Positions 34,726-43,725 of a stretch of DNA of 64,000 nt are shown here, one piece after another (within the stretch, counting starts at the first letter, position 1; the number at the start of each line of letters is the position of its first letter). This stretch comes from Sphingobacterium sp. ML3W (lineage in GTDB: Bacteria > Bacteroidota > Bacteroidia > Sphingobacteriales > Sphingobacteriaceae). A model generated the notes under the pieces. The model was not told the origin of the DNA. It searched no databases and saw only the letters and a program-made list of their open reading frames with translations. The stretch lies in assembly GCF_000747525.1 (NCBI RefSeq), contig NZ_CP009278.1, positions 4,340,001 through 4,404,000 of the forward strand. The letters are read 5' to 3'. A program made the position numbers and the translations under genes.

Positions 34726-34791
34726 TTAAAGGTAGGTAAAATAGTTGAATGAAGTCGACTGTTTCATTAAGGGAATGTTTAAGCAAACGTA
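34726..34791 (-). promoter_or_regulatory. Probable original pyr promoter and leader, now separated from pyrRB
   Basis: On the minus strand, TACGTTTG (34791 to 34784) fits the -7 consensus. It is followed after 16 bases by a 13-codon ORF (34767-34726, MKQSTSFNYFTYL) with pyrimidine-rich codons. Its first bases match the pyrR start at 14 of 15 positions (34755-34769 against 30065-30079). Without the element, this leader would lie about 150 bases upstream of pyrR. A 6-bp hairpin follows at about 34709-34728. The leader-peptide role is inference. Confidence 0.4.
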
Positions 34792-34997
34792 CTACTTTTT
34801 TTGAAAAAATGCGAATAAAAGATGAACTTATTATCGTTCAGTGAAGATCAACTCTTAAATTAAAAAAACAATAAATAAAGGCTTGCTGCAGTAAGTCGTC
34901 ATTCTGCATTCCTTATTGGCAATAAGAAATAGGGCATTTCCTACATGAACATGAGGCAAGATTAGCGTTGTAATTGCTTCTTCTGCCTATTAGATGA
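34792..34997. other. Intergenic region between the element and the APC permease gene
   Basis: AT-rich, with a short hairpin-forming segment CTTATT-GGC-AATAAG near 34910. I see no gene and no clear terminator for the permease. Confidence 0.4.
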
Positions 34998-36389
34998 TTA
35001 CCCCTTTGGCACTACTCGCTTATGAATCAACGCATACACAGGAAGACCTAATACAATTAAAATAAATCCTGGCCAGGTATAATGTGGTTTATACATAATC
35101 AATAAAATACAAAAAGTTGCGCCAATGATCAAATAGATCAACGGTACAAAGGGGTAACCCGGTATTTTATAAGGGCGTTCCAATTGCGGTTGCTTAATCC
35201 GTAGCCAGATGACTGCAAATACGGTAATCATATAGAAAAGAACGATTACAAATGATATCATGTCGAGTAAGTCACCGTACTGACCGCTCAAACACAGTAA
35301 AGAAGCCCAGACTCCTTGTAGCCATAAGGAATGTTCCGGTACTTCATGTTTATTATTCGGGATAGCCTGCTTCAAAAACAAACCATCTTTAGCCATCCGC
35401 TGAAATACACGCGCACCTGAAAGTACGATTCCATTCACGCAGCCAAAGGTTGATATCATAACCAATACTGCCATAATGATGGTTCCGGTTTCTCCCAGTA
35501 TTTTATGTGCTGTTGCTACGGCTACACGATCATTTACAGCAAATGCTATTTCGTCCCTACTTAGCGCAGCAAGATACACGTAGTTACAAAGCAGATACAA
35601 TACCATAACCAAGGATGTTCCGATCACCATAGCGCGCACGACATTTCGTTTTGGGTTTTCGATTTCTCCAGCTACGAATGTCACGTTCTCCCAAGCAACA
35701 CTACTAAAAACAGAACCCACCATCGCTGCTGCAATGCCCCCTAAGAGAAGTCCATCATTGATGTTGGTCCATCCCAATCCTTTGAGGTTTTGAAAGGAAT
35801 CTAGGTCATAACTCAGGTTTTCTGAAAAATGGTTTTCTTTGATCATCAACACTCCCCCTACTATCAAAAGTACCAGTGCTATTATTTTTGATGAGGTAAA
35901 AAAAGATTGAATGATCTTGCCGCTCCGAACTCCCTTGGTATTGATGAATGTCAGGAGTAGAATAACGACCATAGCCAGTATTTGTATCCAAGTAATCTTA
36001 AATGTGCCATTTTCATATAATGGAGCAGCATCATTTAAGTCTGGAATCAAATATGCGGTGAACTTTCCAAATGCAACCGCAACTGCTGCTATAGTTCCCG
36101 TTTGGATCACAGTAAAAAGACTCCAGCCATATAGGAAGCCTGTCATTTTTCCAAAAACTTCGGTTAAGTAAGTATATTGACCTCCTGCCTTTGGGAATAA
36201 TGCGGATAATTCACCGTAACAAATAGCGGCAGATACTGTCATGATTGCGGTAATAACCCATACAATTATCATCCACCATCCTGAGCCCAACTGTCGCATC
36301 ATATCCGATGAAACAATAAAAATTCCACTTCCAATCATAGACCCCATTACAATCATAATGGCATCCCAAAGTTTGAGTTGTCGATTCAT
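34998..36389 (-). CDS. APC-superfamily amino acid permease
   Basis: I use ATG 36389 (463 aa); the TTG nine codons upstream overlaps a -7 box (CAAACTTA on the plus strand at 36414-36421). About 12 transmembrane segments are visible. The APC signature GSMIGSGIFIVSSDMM is near residue 18, and AICYGELSALFPKAGGQYTYL near 58. It is probably a proton-coupled amino acid transporter in the inner membrane, resembling LAT/YkbA-type members. The substrate cannot be told. It is monocistronic. Confidence 0.9.
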   Translation of the reverse strand: MNRQLKLWDAIMIVMGSMIGSGIFIVSSDMMRQLGSGWWMIIVWVITAIMTVSAAICYGELSALFPKAGGQYTYLTEVFGKMTGFLYGWSLFTVIQTGTIAAVAVAFGKFTAYLIPDLNDAAPLYENGTFKITWIQILAMVVILLLTFINTKGVRSGKIIQSFFTSSKIIALVLLIVGGVLMIKENHFSENLSYDLDSFQNLKGLGWTNINDGLLLGGIAAAMVGSVFSSVAWENVTFVAGEIENPKRNVVRAMVIGTSLVMVLYLLCNYVYLAALSRDEIAFAVNDRVAVATAHKILGETGTIIMAVLVMISTFGCVNGIVLSGARVFQRMAKDGLFLKQAIPNNKHEVPEHSLWLQGVWASLLCLSGQYGDLLDMISFVIVLFYMITVFAVIWLRIKQPQLERPYKIPGYPFVPLIYLIIGATFCILLIMYKPHYTWPGFILIVLGLPVYALIHKRVVPKG

Positions 36390-36568
36390 ATATTTTAGGC
36401 TGGTTACCTTTGACAAACTTACAAATATTATTGAATAACAGCGGGTTGACTAAAATAAAATCTGCTATTTCTCGGATCAGATAGCTTGTTCTATTGCAAG
36501 CAGTATGTGGGCAAACTGTTGGTTACAATGATGATCCAAAAGTGTAGATCTTCCATTCATTATATATT

Positions 36569-36600
36569 AAAGCACCCTAACCCGTAGGTCAGGGTGCTTT
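36569..36600. terminator. Terminator after the AhpD-like gene
   Basis: A perfect 10-bp stem (36569-36578 with 36591-36600) lies downstream of the AhpD-like gene and upstream of the permease. Confidence 0.8.
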
Positions 36601-36616
36601 AATATAAAAAGACTGC

Positions 36617-37057
36617 TTATTCAGCTATTTTTTTATTTGTGCTAATGGAAATTCTATTCCACGCATTAATGGTGACTATTGCCATAATTATTTGAGCGAT
36701 ATAATTTTCATCAAATAATTTACTGGCTTTTTCATAGGTTAAATCCGAGAGTCCATTTTGATGAATAAAAGTGACCTCCTCCGTCATTGCCAAAATCACT
36801 TCCTCTTCTTCTGTAAATAATTCGGACTCCTTCCATGCATTTAGCAAAAATATACGTTGGGCTGTTTCCCCATTCTTCAGGGCTTCTGTAGTATGCATAT
36901 TGATACAGAATGCACAGCCATTCAATTGAGATGCACGAATTTTAATGAGTTCTAGGTGAGTTTTTGACAGTTGTGAATTTTGAATGAAGCTTTCCAACGA
37001 AAACATTGCTTTGTAGGCATTGGGTGTTATTTCTTGAATATTTACTCTATTTTTCAT
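36617..37057 (-). CDS. Carboxymuconolactone decarboxylase / AhpD-family protein
   Basis: The 146-aa protein has the AhpD redox motif CAFCINMHTTEALKNG near residues 52-67, with the CxxC and downstream His. Members are thiol-dependent peroxidases or decarboxylases; the CxxCxxxH form suggests alkylhydroperoxidase-type chemistry. It is a single-gene unit with a terminator immediately downstream. No partner ahpC is adjacent. Confidence 0.9.
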   Translation of the reverse strand: MKNRVNIQEITPNAYKAMFSLESFIQNSQLSKTHLELIKIRASQLNGCAFCINMHTTEALKNGETAQRIFLLNAWKESELFTEEEEVILAMTEEVTFIHQNGLSDLTYEKASKLFDENYIAQIIMAIVTINAWNRISISTNKKIAE

Positions 37058-37245
37058 GGATGTATGATTATTGTTTGTATTTATCTCTCTTCAAAGCTAT
37101 TCTAGCCGTTACTTAATGGATTGTCGCGTGCTTACATCTGTATGTAGTTAAAAGCACATACAGATAGTGTTAACTAAACCGATGTAGGGTAAACAAAAAA
37201 ACACAACAACTGTTTACATAAATAGTCTCATGCATACTGGATAAT

Positions 37246-37286
37246 AAAAATCCCCTTTCAGTTTTAAATCTGAAAGGCGATTTTTA
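37246..37286 (-). terminator. Terminator after the GMC oxidoreductase operon
   Basis: CCTTTCAG and CTGAAAGG (37254-37261 with 37270-37277) are extended by AAAAATC/GATTTTT arms. It is directly downstream of the small-subunit gene. Confidence 0.8.
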
Positions 37287-37919
37287 TTATCCAAAAAATT
37301 TGGTGGGATCAAACCCATGTTCTATTAAAACATCATCTGGTACTCCTGTCCAGACTCCGGGGGTATTTCCCTTAAATCCTATGGCTTTCACACCGATTTC
37401 GCTGGTGTAAAATCCCGAAGAAGTCAGGTTACGCATCAACGAGAAGAAGGCGACTCCTTGTCGCATCTCGGGTCTCGCTAATTCAGGGTATGCAATATCA
37501 TCCACAAGAGCCAATTGCTCTTGTTGCTTACAATTCACGAAAGCTTGGCCATATCTTTTTTGACATTGTACGTCCAACCATTTTAATCCTCCACGCATCG
37601 GTATTTTATTATCGGGTAGATCTTTGACGATAAACTCGATAAAATCTGGTACACCTGCATCCGAAGCACTTCCAGAAGATGCATCTTTAGGGATAATGAT
37701 ATCCGCTAATAATGTGATGGTTGCAAACTCATGTTCATTAAAAAACTTTTCTTCTTGCAAAGCTTTTGTACGTTCATATTCAAAATCCTGTACCCCTGGA
37801 AGCTTATCTGCTGTATCTACAGCACTCGTTTTTGTATTATCATTTTTACAGGAGGTGGCCAAAAGTCCAGTTCCTGCAGCAATCAGACCTAATGCTTTTA
37901 GTGATTCTCTTCTATTCAT
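37287..37919 (-). CDS. Gluconate 2-dehydrogenase subunit 3 family protein (small partner of GMC oxidoreductase)
   Basis: The 210-aa protein has an N-terminal twin-arginine-like signal (MNRRESLKALGL) with a possible lipobox Cys near residue 24. The family motif FNEHEFATITLLADIIIPKD is near 60. In known GMC dehydrogenase complexes, such a small subunit carries the Tat signal that exports the flavoprotein with it. It begins 5 bases after the GMC gene ends, so the two form an operon. Confidence 0.88.
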   Translation of the reverse strand: MNRRESLKALGLIAAGTGLLATSCKNDNTKTSAVDTADKLPGVQDFEYERTKALQEEKFFNEHEFATITLLADIIIPKDASSGSASDAGVPDFIEFIVKDLPDNKIPMRGGLKWLDVQCQKRYGQAFVNCKQQEQLALVDDIAYPELARPEMRQGVAFFSLMRNLTSSGFYTSEIGVKAIGFKGNTPGVWTGVPDDVLIEHGFDPTKFFG

Positions 37920-37924
37920 GAGTC

Positions 37925-39661
37925 CTAGCTATTTAAGTTTTTCTTTTCTTGTAATATATATTCTGCAGTTCGCATGGATAGGGCTAAAATTGTCCATGTT
38001 AAATTTTTATCCCCTTGTTGAACAAACGGTCCTGCATCTACTACATAAAGATTTTTACAGTCATGCGCCTGTCCCCATTTATTCAAAGCAGAAGTTTTCG
38101 GATCATTCCCCATTCGGGTAGTCCCACCTTCATGGATGATTTTTCCAGGTGCTTCTAAACCGTAAAGTGTATCTGCACCAGGAATGGTTGAAGTAACCAC
38201 CGCACCCATTTCGTACATGACTGATTGAAAAGTTTCCTGCATATGTTTTGCTTGAGCGATTTCCTCATTTGCCCATTTATAATGGAAACGCAATACTGGA
38301 ATCCCAAACTTATCGACTTGATTAGGGTCGATTTCACAATAATTATCAATTCTAGCTAATGCAGTTCCTCTTCCTGCCATACCCACATTGGCACCGTAGA
38401 AGCTATTATAATCTTGCTTTAACGATTCTCCATATCCACCTAACGCTTTTTGTTTACCATCGGTTCCTTTAGCATTATTATTCACACTAGGCACCCAATT
38501 TAAAAACCCGTAAGAAGGCATATGGAGACCTCCACCGTATTCGATATGGTAGCCGCGAGGGAAATTCAGTTTCTTATTATCTTCCCACCATGGTGAATAG
38601 ATATGTACGCTTCCTACCCCATCTTCATTATAACGTTTACGATCTAACAATTGCGGTAAAAAACCAGAAAGACTAGCACCTGTAGAGTCGTGCAGGTATT
38701 TTCCGACAACTCCACTGCTGTTTCCCACACCACCTGGATGCGCCTTAGATTTAGAGTTCAGCATAATACGTGCACTTTCACATGCACTAGCTCCTAAAAT
38801 TACCGTTTTACCTTTTACGGAGTATTCTTGCATATCTTTCGTATCCACATAAGATACGCCAATGGCAATCCCTTCATCATTTGTCAGTACTTCACGTACC
38901 ATGGCATTATCAATAACCTTTAGGTTACCCGTATTTATCGCTGGGATGACCAAACAAGAAGAGGACGAAAAATCGCCATACACTTTACACGCACGTCCAC
39001 ATTGACCACAGTAAAAACAAGTGCCTCTACCTTTTATTTCTTTAGAAACTTCCGTCAATACTGCTCCACGACCTGGAATAACAGGTACACCTGCTTTTTT
39101 GGCTCCTTTTGCGATATACAACTCATTCAATCTTGGTTTTGGTGGTTTCATAAAGATACCGTCAGGTTCATTATGGATACCTTCTACGGTTCCGTATATC
39201 CCAATCATACGATCGACACGGTCGTAAAATGGTTTGACTTCATCATAAGTAATTGGCCATTCTTCGGTAACGCCATCTTTGGGTTTAAAATCATCGGGTC
39301 CCATCCTTAACGATATCCGGCCCCAGTGATTGGTTCGCCCCCCTAACATCCGTGCCCGGAACCACTCAAAGTCGGTACCTGCTACTTTTGTATAAGGTTC
39401 ACCTTCTAACTGCCAGCCACCAAATGCAGCGTCAAAATCGCCGAACGGACGGGTAGTCGAAGCACCACGGCGGGGAGATTCCCAAGGCCAGCGTAATTGT
39501 AGCGAATCTTTTGCGGGGTCGAAGAAAGGTCCAGCCTCCAACATCAGCACCTTTAGGCCTGCATGTGCTAGGATATATCCTGCCATTCCTCCACCAGCTC
39601 CTGATCCAACGACAATAGCATCGTAAACTTCTGAACTCTCCTTTATTTGATAATTTACCAT
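37925..39661 (-). CDS. GMC-family FAD-dependent oxidoreductase
   Basis: The 578-aa protein has the FAD-binding motif VVGSGAGGGMAGYIL near residues 17-31 and the C-terminal HEGGTTRMGNDPKTSALN and DAGPFVQQGDKNLTW segments typical of gluconate-2-dehydrogenase-like and glycoside-3-dehydrogenase-like members. It also has a cysteine cluster, CFYCGQCGRAC, near 217-227, unusual for GMC enzymes. There is no signal of its own; export with the twin-arginine partner encoded next is likely. It probably oxidises a sugar, sugar acid or polyol in the periplasm; the substrate is unknown. Confidence 0.9.
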   Translation of the reverse strand: MVNYQIKESSEVYDAIVVGSGAGGGMAGYILAHAGLKVLMLEAGPFFDPAKDSLQLRWPWESPRRGASTTRPFGDFDAAFGGWQLEGEPYTKVAGTDFEWFRARMLGGRTNHWGRISLRMGPDDFKPKDGVTEEWPITYDEVKPFYDRVDRMIGIYGTVEGIHNEPDGIFMKPPKPRLNELYIAKGAKKAGVPVIPGRGAVLTEVSKEIKGRGTCFYCGQCGRACKVYGDFSSSSCLVIPAINTGNLKVIDNAMVREVLTNDEGIAIGVSYVDTKDMQEYSVKGKTVILGASACESARIMLNSKSKAHPGGVGNSSGVVGKYLHDSTGASLSGFLPQLLDRKRYNEDGVGSVHIYSPWWEDNKKLNFPRGYHIEYGGGLHMPSYGFLNWVPSVNNNAKGTDGKQKALGGYGESLKQDYNSFYGANVGMAGRGTALARIDNYCEIDPNQVDKFGIPVLRFHYKWANEEIAQAKHMQETFQSVMYEMGAVVTSTIPGADTLYGLEAPGKIIHEGGTTRMGNDPKTSALNKWGQAHDCKNLYVVDAGPFVQQGDKNLTWTILALSMRTAEYILQEKKNLNS

Positions 39662-39840
39662 AATTAACTTTTAATATTCTCAAAGCGATACATCCTATCA
39701 ATAGCTACAGCAGGACCATCCTAAGCTTCAAAATTGTTTGGTTATAATTCCTTGTTGAATGAAAGGACAAATTATCTAAAATACTTGAAATTTCAAAACA
39801 ATTTTATCGATTTAGCTCTTTGTAAACAAGCCTTTACAAT

Positions 39841-39890
39841 TAAGGAGGCTTTTAGGGTATAGTGACGCCAATACTCTAAAAGCCTCCTTA
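39841..39890. terminator. Long hairpin, second of tandem terminators after the DUF2723 gene
   Basis: A 20-bp stem (39841-39860 with 39871-39890) with one G-T pair and a 10-base loop. The stem sequence GAGGCTT is shared with the adjacent hairpin at 39906-39937. Confidence 0.7.
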
Positions 39891-39905
39891 AAAAAAGAGT
39901 ATAAA

Positions 39906-39937
39906 AAAGAGGCTTACAAAATTTTGCAAGCCTCTTT
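39906..39937 (-). terminator. First terminator after the DUF2723 gene
   Basis: A 15-bp stem with one mismatch, almost without a loop (AAAATTTT centre), with T-rich flanks on both strands, 16 bases after the DUF2723 stop. Confidence 0.75.
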
Positions 39938-39952
39938 CTCGTTTTTTTAAAG

Positions 39953-42900
39953 CTATTCTACATGATACTGCTCCTTGTAAGTTTTCTCAAGCTGTTCCAC
40001 TTCCTGCAATAATTTAGTCTCTTTAGTTTGAGACAAGATGCTCTTGTAGATAGCTAAAACTCGAAATGCGGTTTTGATATTACCGTATTCAAATTCAGGT
40101 TTCGTTCTTGCAATATCTTGGTAATAGGCTATATTCTGTTTCAAGAATACCAGATTACGGTTGACAATATCATTTGCCTTCTGGTTCTCACCGACACTGT
40201 ACAAGACATTAATGATCGGCATGTAACTTAATGTTTCATTCATGATGAAAACGCGCTTCGGCAATTTCTCATAGGTCAATACCGCTATTTCTTTAGCTTC
40301 TTTCTCTTTCCCTTCTTCTAGCAATTGCGTAGCTGTACTGCCCATTACTCTATTCGTAATAAGGCTCAACATACGGTAAGATTCTGGATCTAAATAAGGC
40401 GAAGTAGCCATATTACCCCATGCGTATTTTTTAGTAATATCTGTAAAAGCCGCATCAGTATTGACAAGAACTCCTTCGTTTTCCTGCTCCACATGTATCG
40501 GCATCAAGCGATAAGCAAAACCCTCTTGCACTAAATACTTATCCAATCCCAAATAATTTTCAGTAGGTACAGTAGCTGCAAAATAAATAGGTCTTTTCCA
40601 ATTATTATTCGCTAAAACTGATAAGATCGATAATTCGGCACGTGTTACATAGTTTTTATTATACGTCCAAGTCAAGGTATCTACGATTGCATTTTCCCAT
40701 TCTTTTGGTACCACTTTATTTTGAATAACCGCATTTCGATCGATAGGTAAAGCTAAATTTTTCGTTGGTAAGAAGTTTTCAAACTCACCAGACGTTAATT
40801 GCGCTTTATTTTTAGGGTCGTCAGAAAGCATGATTTGTAAGACTAGATCCAGATCAACATATCCCGGAACTTGTAGATCCTGATAATACATCACATCGCG
40901 TATCCCTTTCTTAAATTTCTCTTTATCAATATCAATTGGCAATGCATCTGCATCATTTACCTTATGTTGCATTTGTGCCATATACCAATCGGCACTTAAT
41001 AAACTTAAGTTTACCACACGGATATCTGGTCGTACACCTTCTACTTCCTGCACATACCATAGTGGGTACGTATCGTTATCACCATAAGTGAACAAGATGG
41101 CGTTTGGAGCACAAGATTCTAAATAATCCCTAGCCAAATCTCTTGCTGTCAACTTATGCGAACGATCATGATCATCCCAGTTTTCTTTTGCCAGCAACAC
41201 AGGCGCGGCCAGTAAACAGACTACTGTTGTTAACCCAGCAGCAGTTTTCGGATTCATTTTCTTCCCTAGGAATTCGGCTATTGCAAATACCCCTAGGCCA
41301 ATCCATATCGCAAATGCATAGAACGAACCCGCATATGCGTAATCACGCTCACGAGGTTGCAACGGACTTTGATTTAAATAAAGCACAATTGCTAGACCAG
41401 TGAAAAAGAATAACAATCCAACTACCCCTGCATCTTTTTGTCTTTTTCCAAAATGCCAGAATGCACCAATCAATCCAATGATTAAGGGTAAAAAGAAATA
41501 TTTATTATTGGAAGGATCTGTATTCAAAGAATCAGGAAGAGCATTCTGCCCACCTACTAGCATTTGATCTATTGGTTTAATCCCTGATATCCAATTCCCT
41601 TCTGTAAAGGTCCCATGACCTTGTTGATCATTTTGACGACCAGCAAAATTCCATAAGAAGTAGCGGCCATACATATGTCCAATTTGATAATTCAAAAAGA
41701 ACTTCAAGTTATCTCCAAAAGTCGGTGATTGTCCCTCTCCGAGATTCAAGTAATCTTGATAATAGCCAGGGTGACCATCACGGTTACTATATACGCGTGG
41801 GAACAATACCTCTTTATCATAGGTATACGTAGAACCTGTCTGTATTTTTGTATACTTATCTTTATCTTTTCGATACGAATAAGTTGGTTCCATTCCTGTA
41901 ATCTTGGAATCAAAATTAGGTCCTTTAAACAGCGGCTCGCTCGCATACTGCTCGCGTCCTAAATAACTTAAGAACGTAAATGCATTTTCAGGATCGCTAT
42001 TATTTAGGGTTGGGTTGGCTTTTGCACGAATCATGATCATCGCAAAAGAACTGTATCCAAAAATAATAAAAGAAGCACTAAGCAATACAATATTTAGAAT
42101 AGGTTTTACTTTTTGGACAGAATACCAGATTCCGTAAGCCAATAAGGCAACTAACAAAATCACAAAGAATGTGAATCCGGTGCCAAATCCTAATCCTAAT
42201 GTATTGACGAAGAATAAATCGAAGTAAGCTGCAAATTTCACAGAATACTGAATGATACCCCATAAAATAACGGCCAATACCACAACACCTAATAGGAATG
42301 CTTGTATCGCTCCTTTGTTTGTGATTATTTTTGCTCTTTTAAAGTAGATCACTATTGCGATAGCTGGGATGACCAATAAGTTCAAAAGGTGAACACCAAT
42401 CGACAGTCCCATCACATAGGCGATGAAAATCAACCAGCGGTCAGCTCCGGGCTCATCTGCATGGTTTTCCCATTTTAAGATTCCCCAGAATACAACAGCT
42501 GTACATAGTGACGACATGGCATATACTTCAGACTCCACAGCGGAGAACCAAAAGGTATCTGAGAACGCATAAGCCAATGCACCTACTAATCCAGAACCAA
42601 ATATTTTTATCAGATCTGCAGTTGCGTATTGACCATCTGCAGATTTTGTGACCACTTTTCGCGCTAGCGCTGTGATGGTCCAAAATAAAAACAGAATGGT
42701 GATACCGCTACATACTCCAGATCCCACATTCATCCAAAAAGCGATACGTGTGACCTCTCCTCCTGCGAGGTTGGAGAATAGATTTTGGATCATCAAAAAT
42801 AAAGGAGCACCTGGCTGGTGAACAACTTGCATTTTGTATGCGGAGGCGATAAACTCGCCGCAATCCCACCAACTCGTTGACCTTTCGGCCGTTAACATAT

Positions 42901-42964
42901 AAGTGACTGTAGCAATGATAGCACAAGTCCACCCTAAAACATTGTTAATTTTAGTATAGTTCAT
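39953..42964 (-). CDS. DUF2723 multi-pass membrane protein (TMEM260-like, putative O-mannosyltransferase)
   Basis: The 1003-aa protein has about 12-14 transmembrane segments in the first 580 residues. It shows the DUF2723 signature RSTSWWDCGEFIASAYK near 28-44, followed by QPGAPLF. A soluble C-terminal region includes GDNDTYPLWYVQEV. The human relative TMEM260 is a protein O-mannosyltransferase of family GT117, so a protein glycosylation role in the cell envelope is a reasonable inference for Bacteroidota. It is monocistronic, with tandem terminators. The upstream region is AT-rich, with no clear TAnnTTTG. Confidence 0.9.
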   Translation of the reverse strand: MNYTKINNVLGWTCAIIATVTYMLTAERSTSWWDCGEFIASAYKMQVVHQPGAPLFLMIQNLFSNLAGGEVTRIAFWMNVGSGVCSGITILFLFWTITALARKVVTKSADGQYATADLIKIFGSGLVGALAYAFSDTFWFSAVESEVYAMSSLCTAVVFWGILKWENHADEPGADRWLIFIAYVMGLSIGVHLLNLLVIPAIAIVIYFKRAKIITNKGAIQAFLLGVVVLAVILWGIIQYSVKFAAYFDLFFVNTLGLGFGTGFTFFVILLVALLAYGIWYSVQKVKPILNIVLLSASFIIFGYSSFAMIMIRAKANPTLNNSDPENAFTFLSYLGREQYASEPLFKGPNFDSKITGMEPTYSYRKDKDKYTKIQTGSTYTYDKEVLFPRVYSNRDGHPGYYQDYLNLGEGQSPTFGDNLKFFLNYQIGHMYGRYFLWNFAGRQNDQQGHGTFTEGNWISGIKPIDQMLVGGQNALPDSLNTDPSNNKYFFLPLIIGLIGAFWHFGKRQKDAGVVGLLFFFTGLAIVLYLNQSPLQPRERDYAYAGSFYAFAIWIGLGVFAIAEFLGKKMNPKTAAGLTTVVCLLAAPVLLAKENWDDHDRSHKLTARDLARDYLESCAPNAILFTYGDNDTYPLWYVQEVEGVRPDIRVVNLSLLSADWYMAQMQHKVNDADALPIDIDKEKFKKGIRDVMYYQDLQVPGYVDLDLVLQIMLSDDPKNKAQLTSGEFENFLPTKNLALPIDRNAVIQNKVVPKEWENAIVDTLTWTYNKNYVTRAELSILSVLANNNWKRPIYFAATVPTENYLGLDKYLVQEGFAYRLMPIHVEQENEGVLVNTDAAFTDITKKYAWGNMATSPYLDPESYRMLSLITNRVMGSTATQLLEEGKEKEAKEIAVLTYEKLPKRVFIMNETLSYMPIINVLYSVGENQKANDIVNRNLVFLKQNIAYYQDIARTKPEFEYGNIKTAFRVLAIYKSILSQTKETKLLQEVEQLEKTYKEQYHVE

Positions 42965-43170
42965 AAATTATACTGTATAAAGATTATAATACGTTCCGAA
43001 AATAAGGATATTTAATAAGAAACGACTAAATTATATTTTTTTCTCCTATAAAAACTCCGATTTGCTTCTGTCTCTTGAGCCGATTTTCACATTTTTAAGT
43101 ATGCTTAAAAATGTTTTTAAAAATTATTAGCCTGAGAATCAATTAAAAGGCATTTATCATGCATTTTTTA

Positions 43171-43201
43171 TTTGCAGAATTGAAAAAGCAACGTATATTT
43201 G
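43171..43201 (+). promoter_or_regulatory. Promoter of the first tRNA-Gln gene
   Basis: TTTG (43171-43174), 19 bases, then TATATTTG (43194-43201) is a near-ideal Bacteroidota promoter, 53 bases upstream of the tRNA. Confidence 0.8.
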
Positions 43202-43254
43202 CATCATCAAAAGTGACCAACACGCTTCCATAGTGTTACACAATTGATCGTGTT

Positions 43255-43325
43255 TGCCCGATAGTATAAAGGTAGTACGACAGTTTTTGGTACTGTTTGT
43301 CTAGGTTCGATCCCTGGTCGGGCAA
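43255..43325 (+). tRNA. tRNA-Gln (TTG anticodon), copy 1
   Basis: The acceptor stem TGCCCGA/TCGGGCA (43255-43261 with 43318-43324) is perfect, with discriminator A. The anticodon stem ACAGT/ACTGT encloses loop TTTTGGT, with anticodon TTG at 43287-43289. The T stem is CTAGG/CCTGG. CCA is not encoded. Length is 71 bases. Confidence 0.95.
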
Positions 43326-43331
43326 CATTTT

Positions 43332-43359
43332 AAAAAGGCTTACTTCGGTAAGCCTTTTT
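43332..43359 (+). terminator. Terminator of tRNA-Gln copy 1
   Basis: A perfect 12-bp stem with a TTCG tetraloop and T tract, 6 bases after the tRNA. Confidence 0.9.
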
Positions 43360-43418
43360 TCGTTTTACGCTATTTCACTCCATATATACATTTGAAGTCT
43401 GATCATTCGCAGCACCAT

Positions 43419-43580
43419 TCAACTACGCTTCTTCAAATCCGTTTTTATCCATCGCTCAGGTTTCAACCGTATTTCTAAAGCAGCACCTAACAGAACTCCA
43501 TGAATCATCTGCCTAGGACTAGCAGGATATAAAAGCCAAGCTACATAATATAGATAGCAGATAAATACTATACGCAGCAT
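43419..43580 (-). CDS. Possible small membrane protein between the tRNA genes
   Basis: A 53-codon ORF (ATG 43580, TGA 43419) has a hydrophobic N-terminus (about residues 3-19, aromatic-rich) and a basic C-terminus. I know no homologue, and no clear promoter box was found. It could be a real small protein, a remnant of a larger gene, or chance. It is the only feature seen in the 480 bases between the two tRNA genes apart from terminator and promoter. Confidence 0.25.
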   Translation of the reverse strand: MLRIVFICYLYYVAWLLYPASPRQMIHGVLLGAALEIRLKPERWIKTDLKKRS

Positions 43581-43725
43581 CTTTTTGTCAGGAAATACTT
43601 TCCTTATTTATGCTATCGCCACCTACTTTATGAACACCAACTGGTACCTAAAAAAATCGCTTTATCTTTTTCTCCTCATAATGAGGGCGATTTAAAAATA
43701 TTTAAAATATTTTAACATTCAAATT

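Noticed and set aside
34644..34791. Attachment site formed within a duplicated pyrR 5' end
   Set aside because: The pyrR-like start lies on the opposite side of the repeat relative to pyrR itself, so a simple target duplication cannot explain it; kept only as a leader hypothesis.
34998..36416. Longer TTG start for the APC permease
   Set aside because: The TTG lies within a -7 promoter box (36414-36421), so translation more likely begins at ATG 36389.
37624..38121. 165-aa plus-strand frame crossing the GMC oxidoreductase and its partner
   Set aside because: It spans the junction of two well-supported minus-strand genes; its composition is that of a shadow frame.
43089..43114. 11-bp AT-rich hairpin with T run upstream of the DUF2723 gene
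   Set aside because: No gene ends toward it on the plus strand, and the stem is almost only A and T, so chance is likely.
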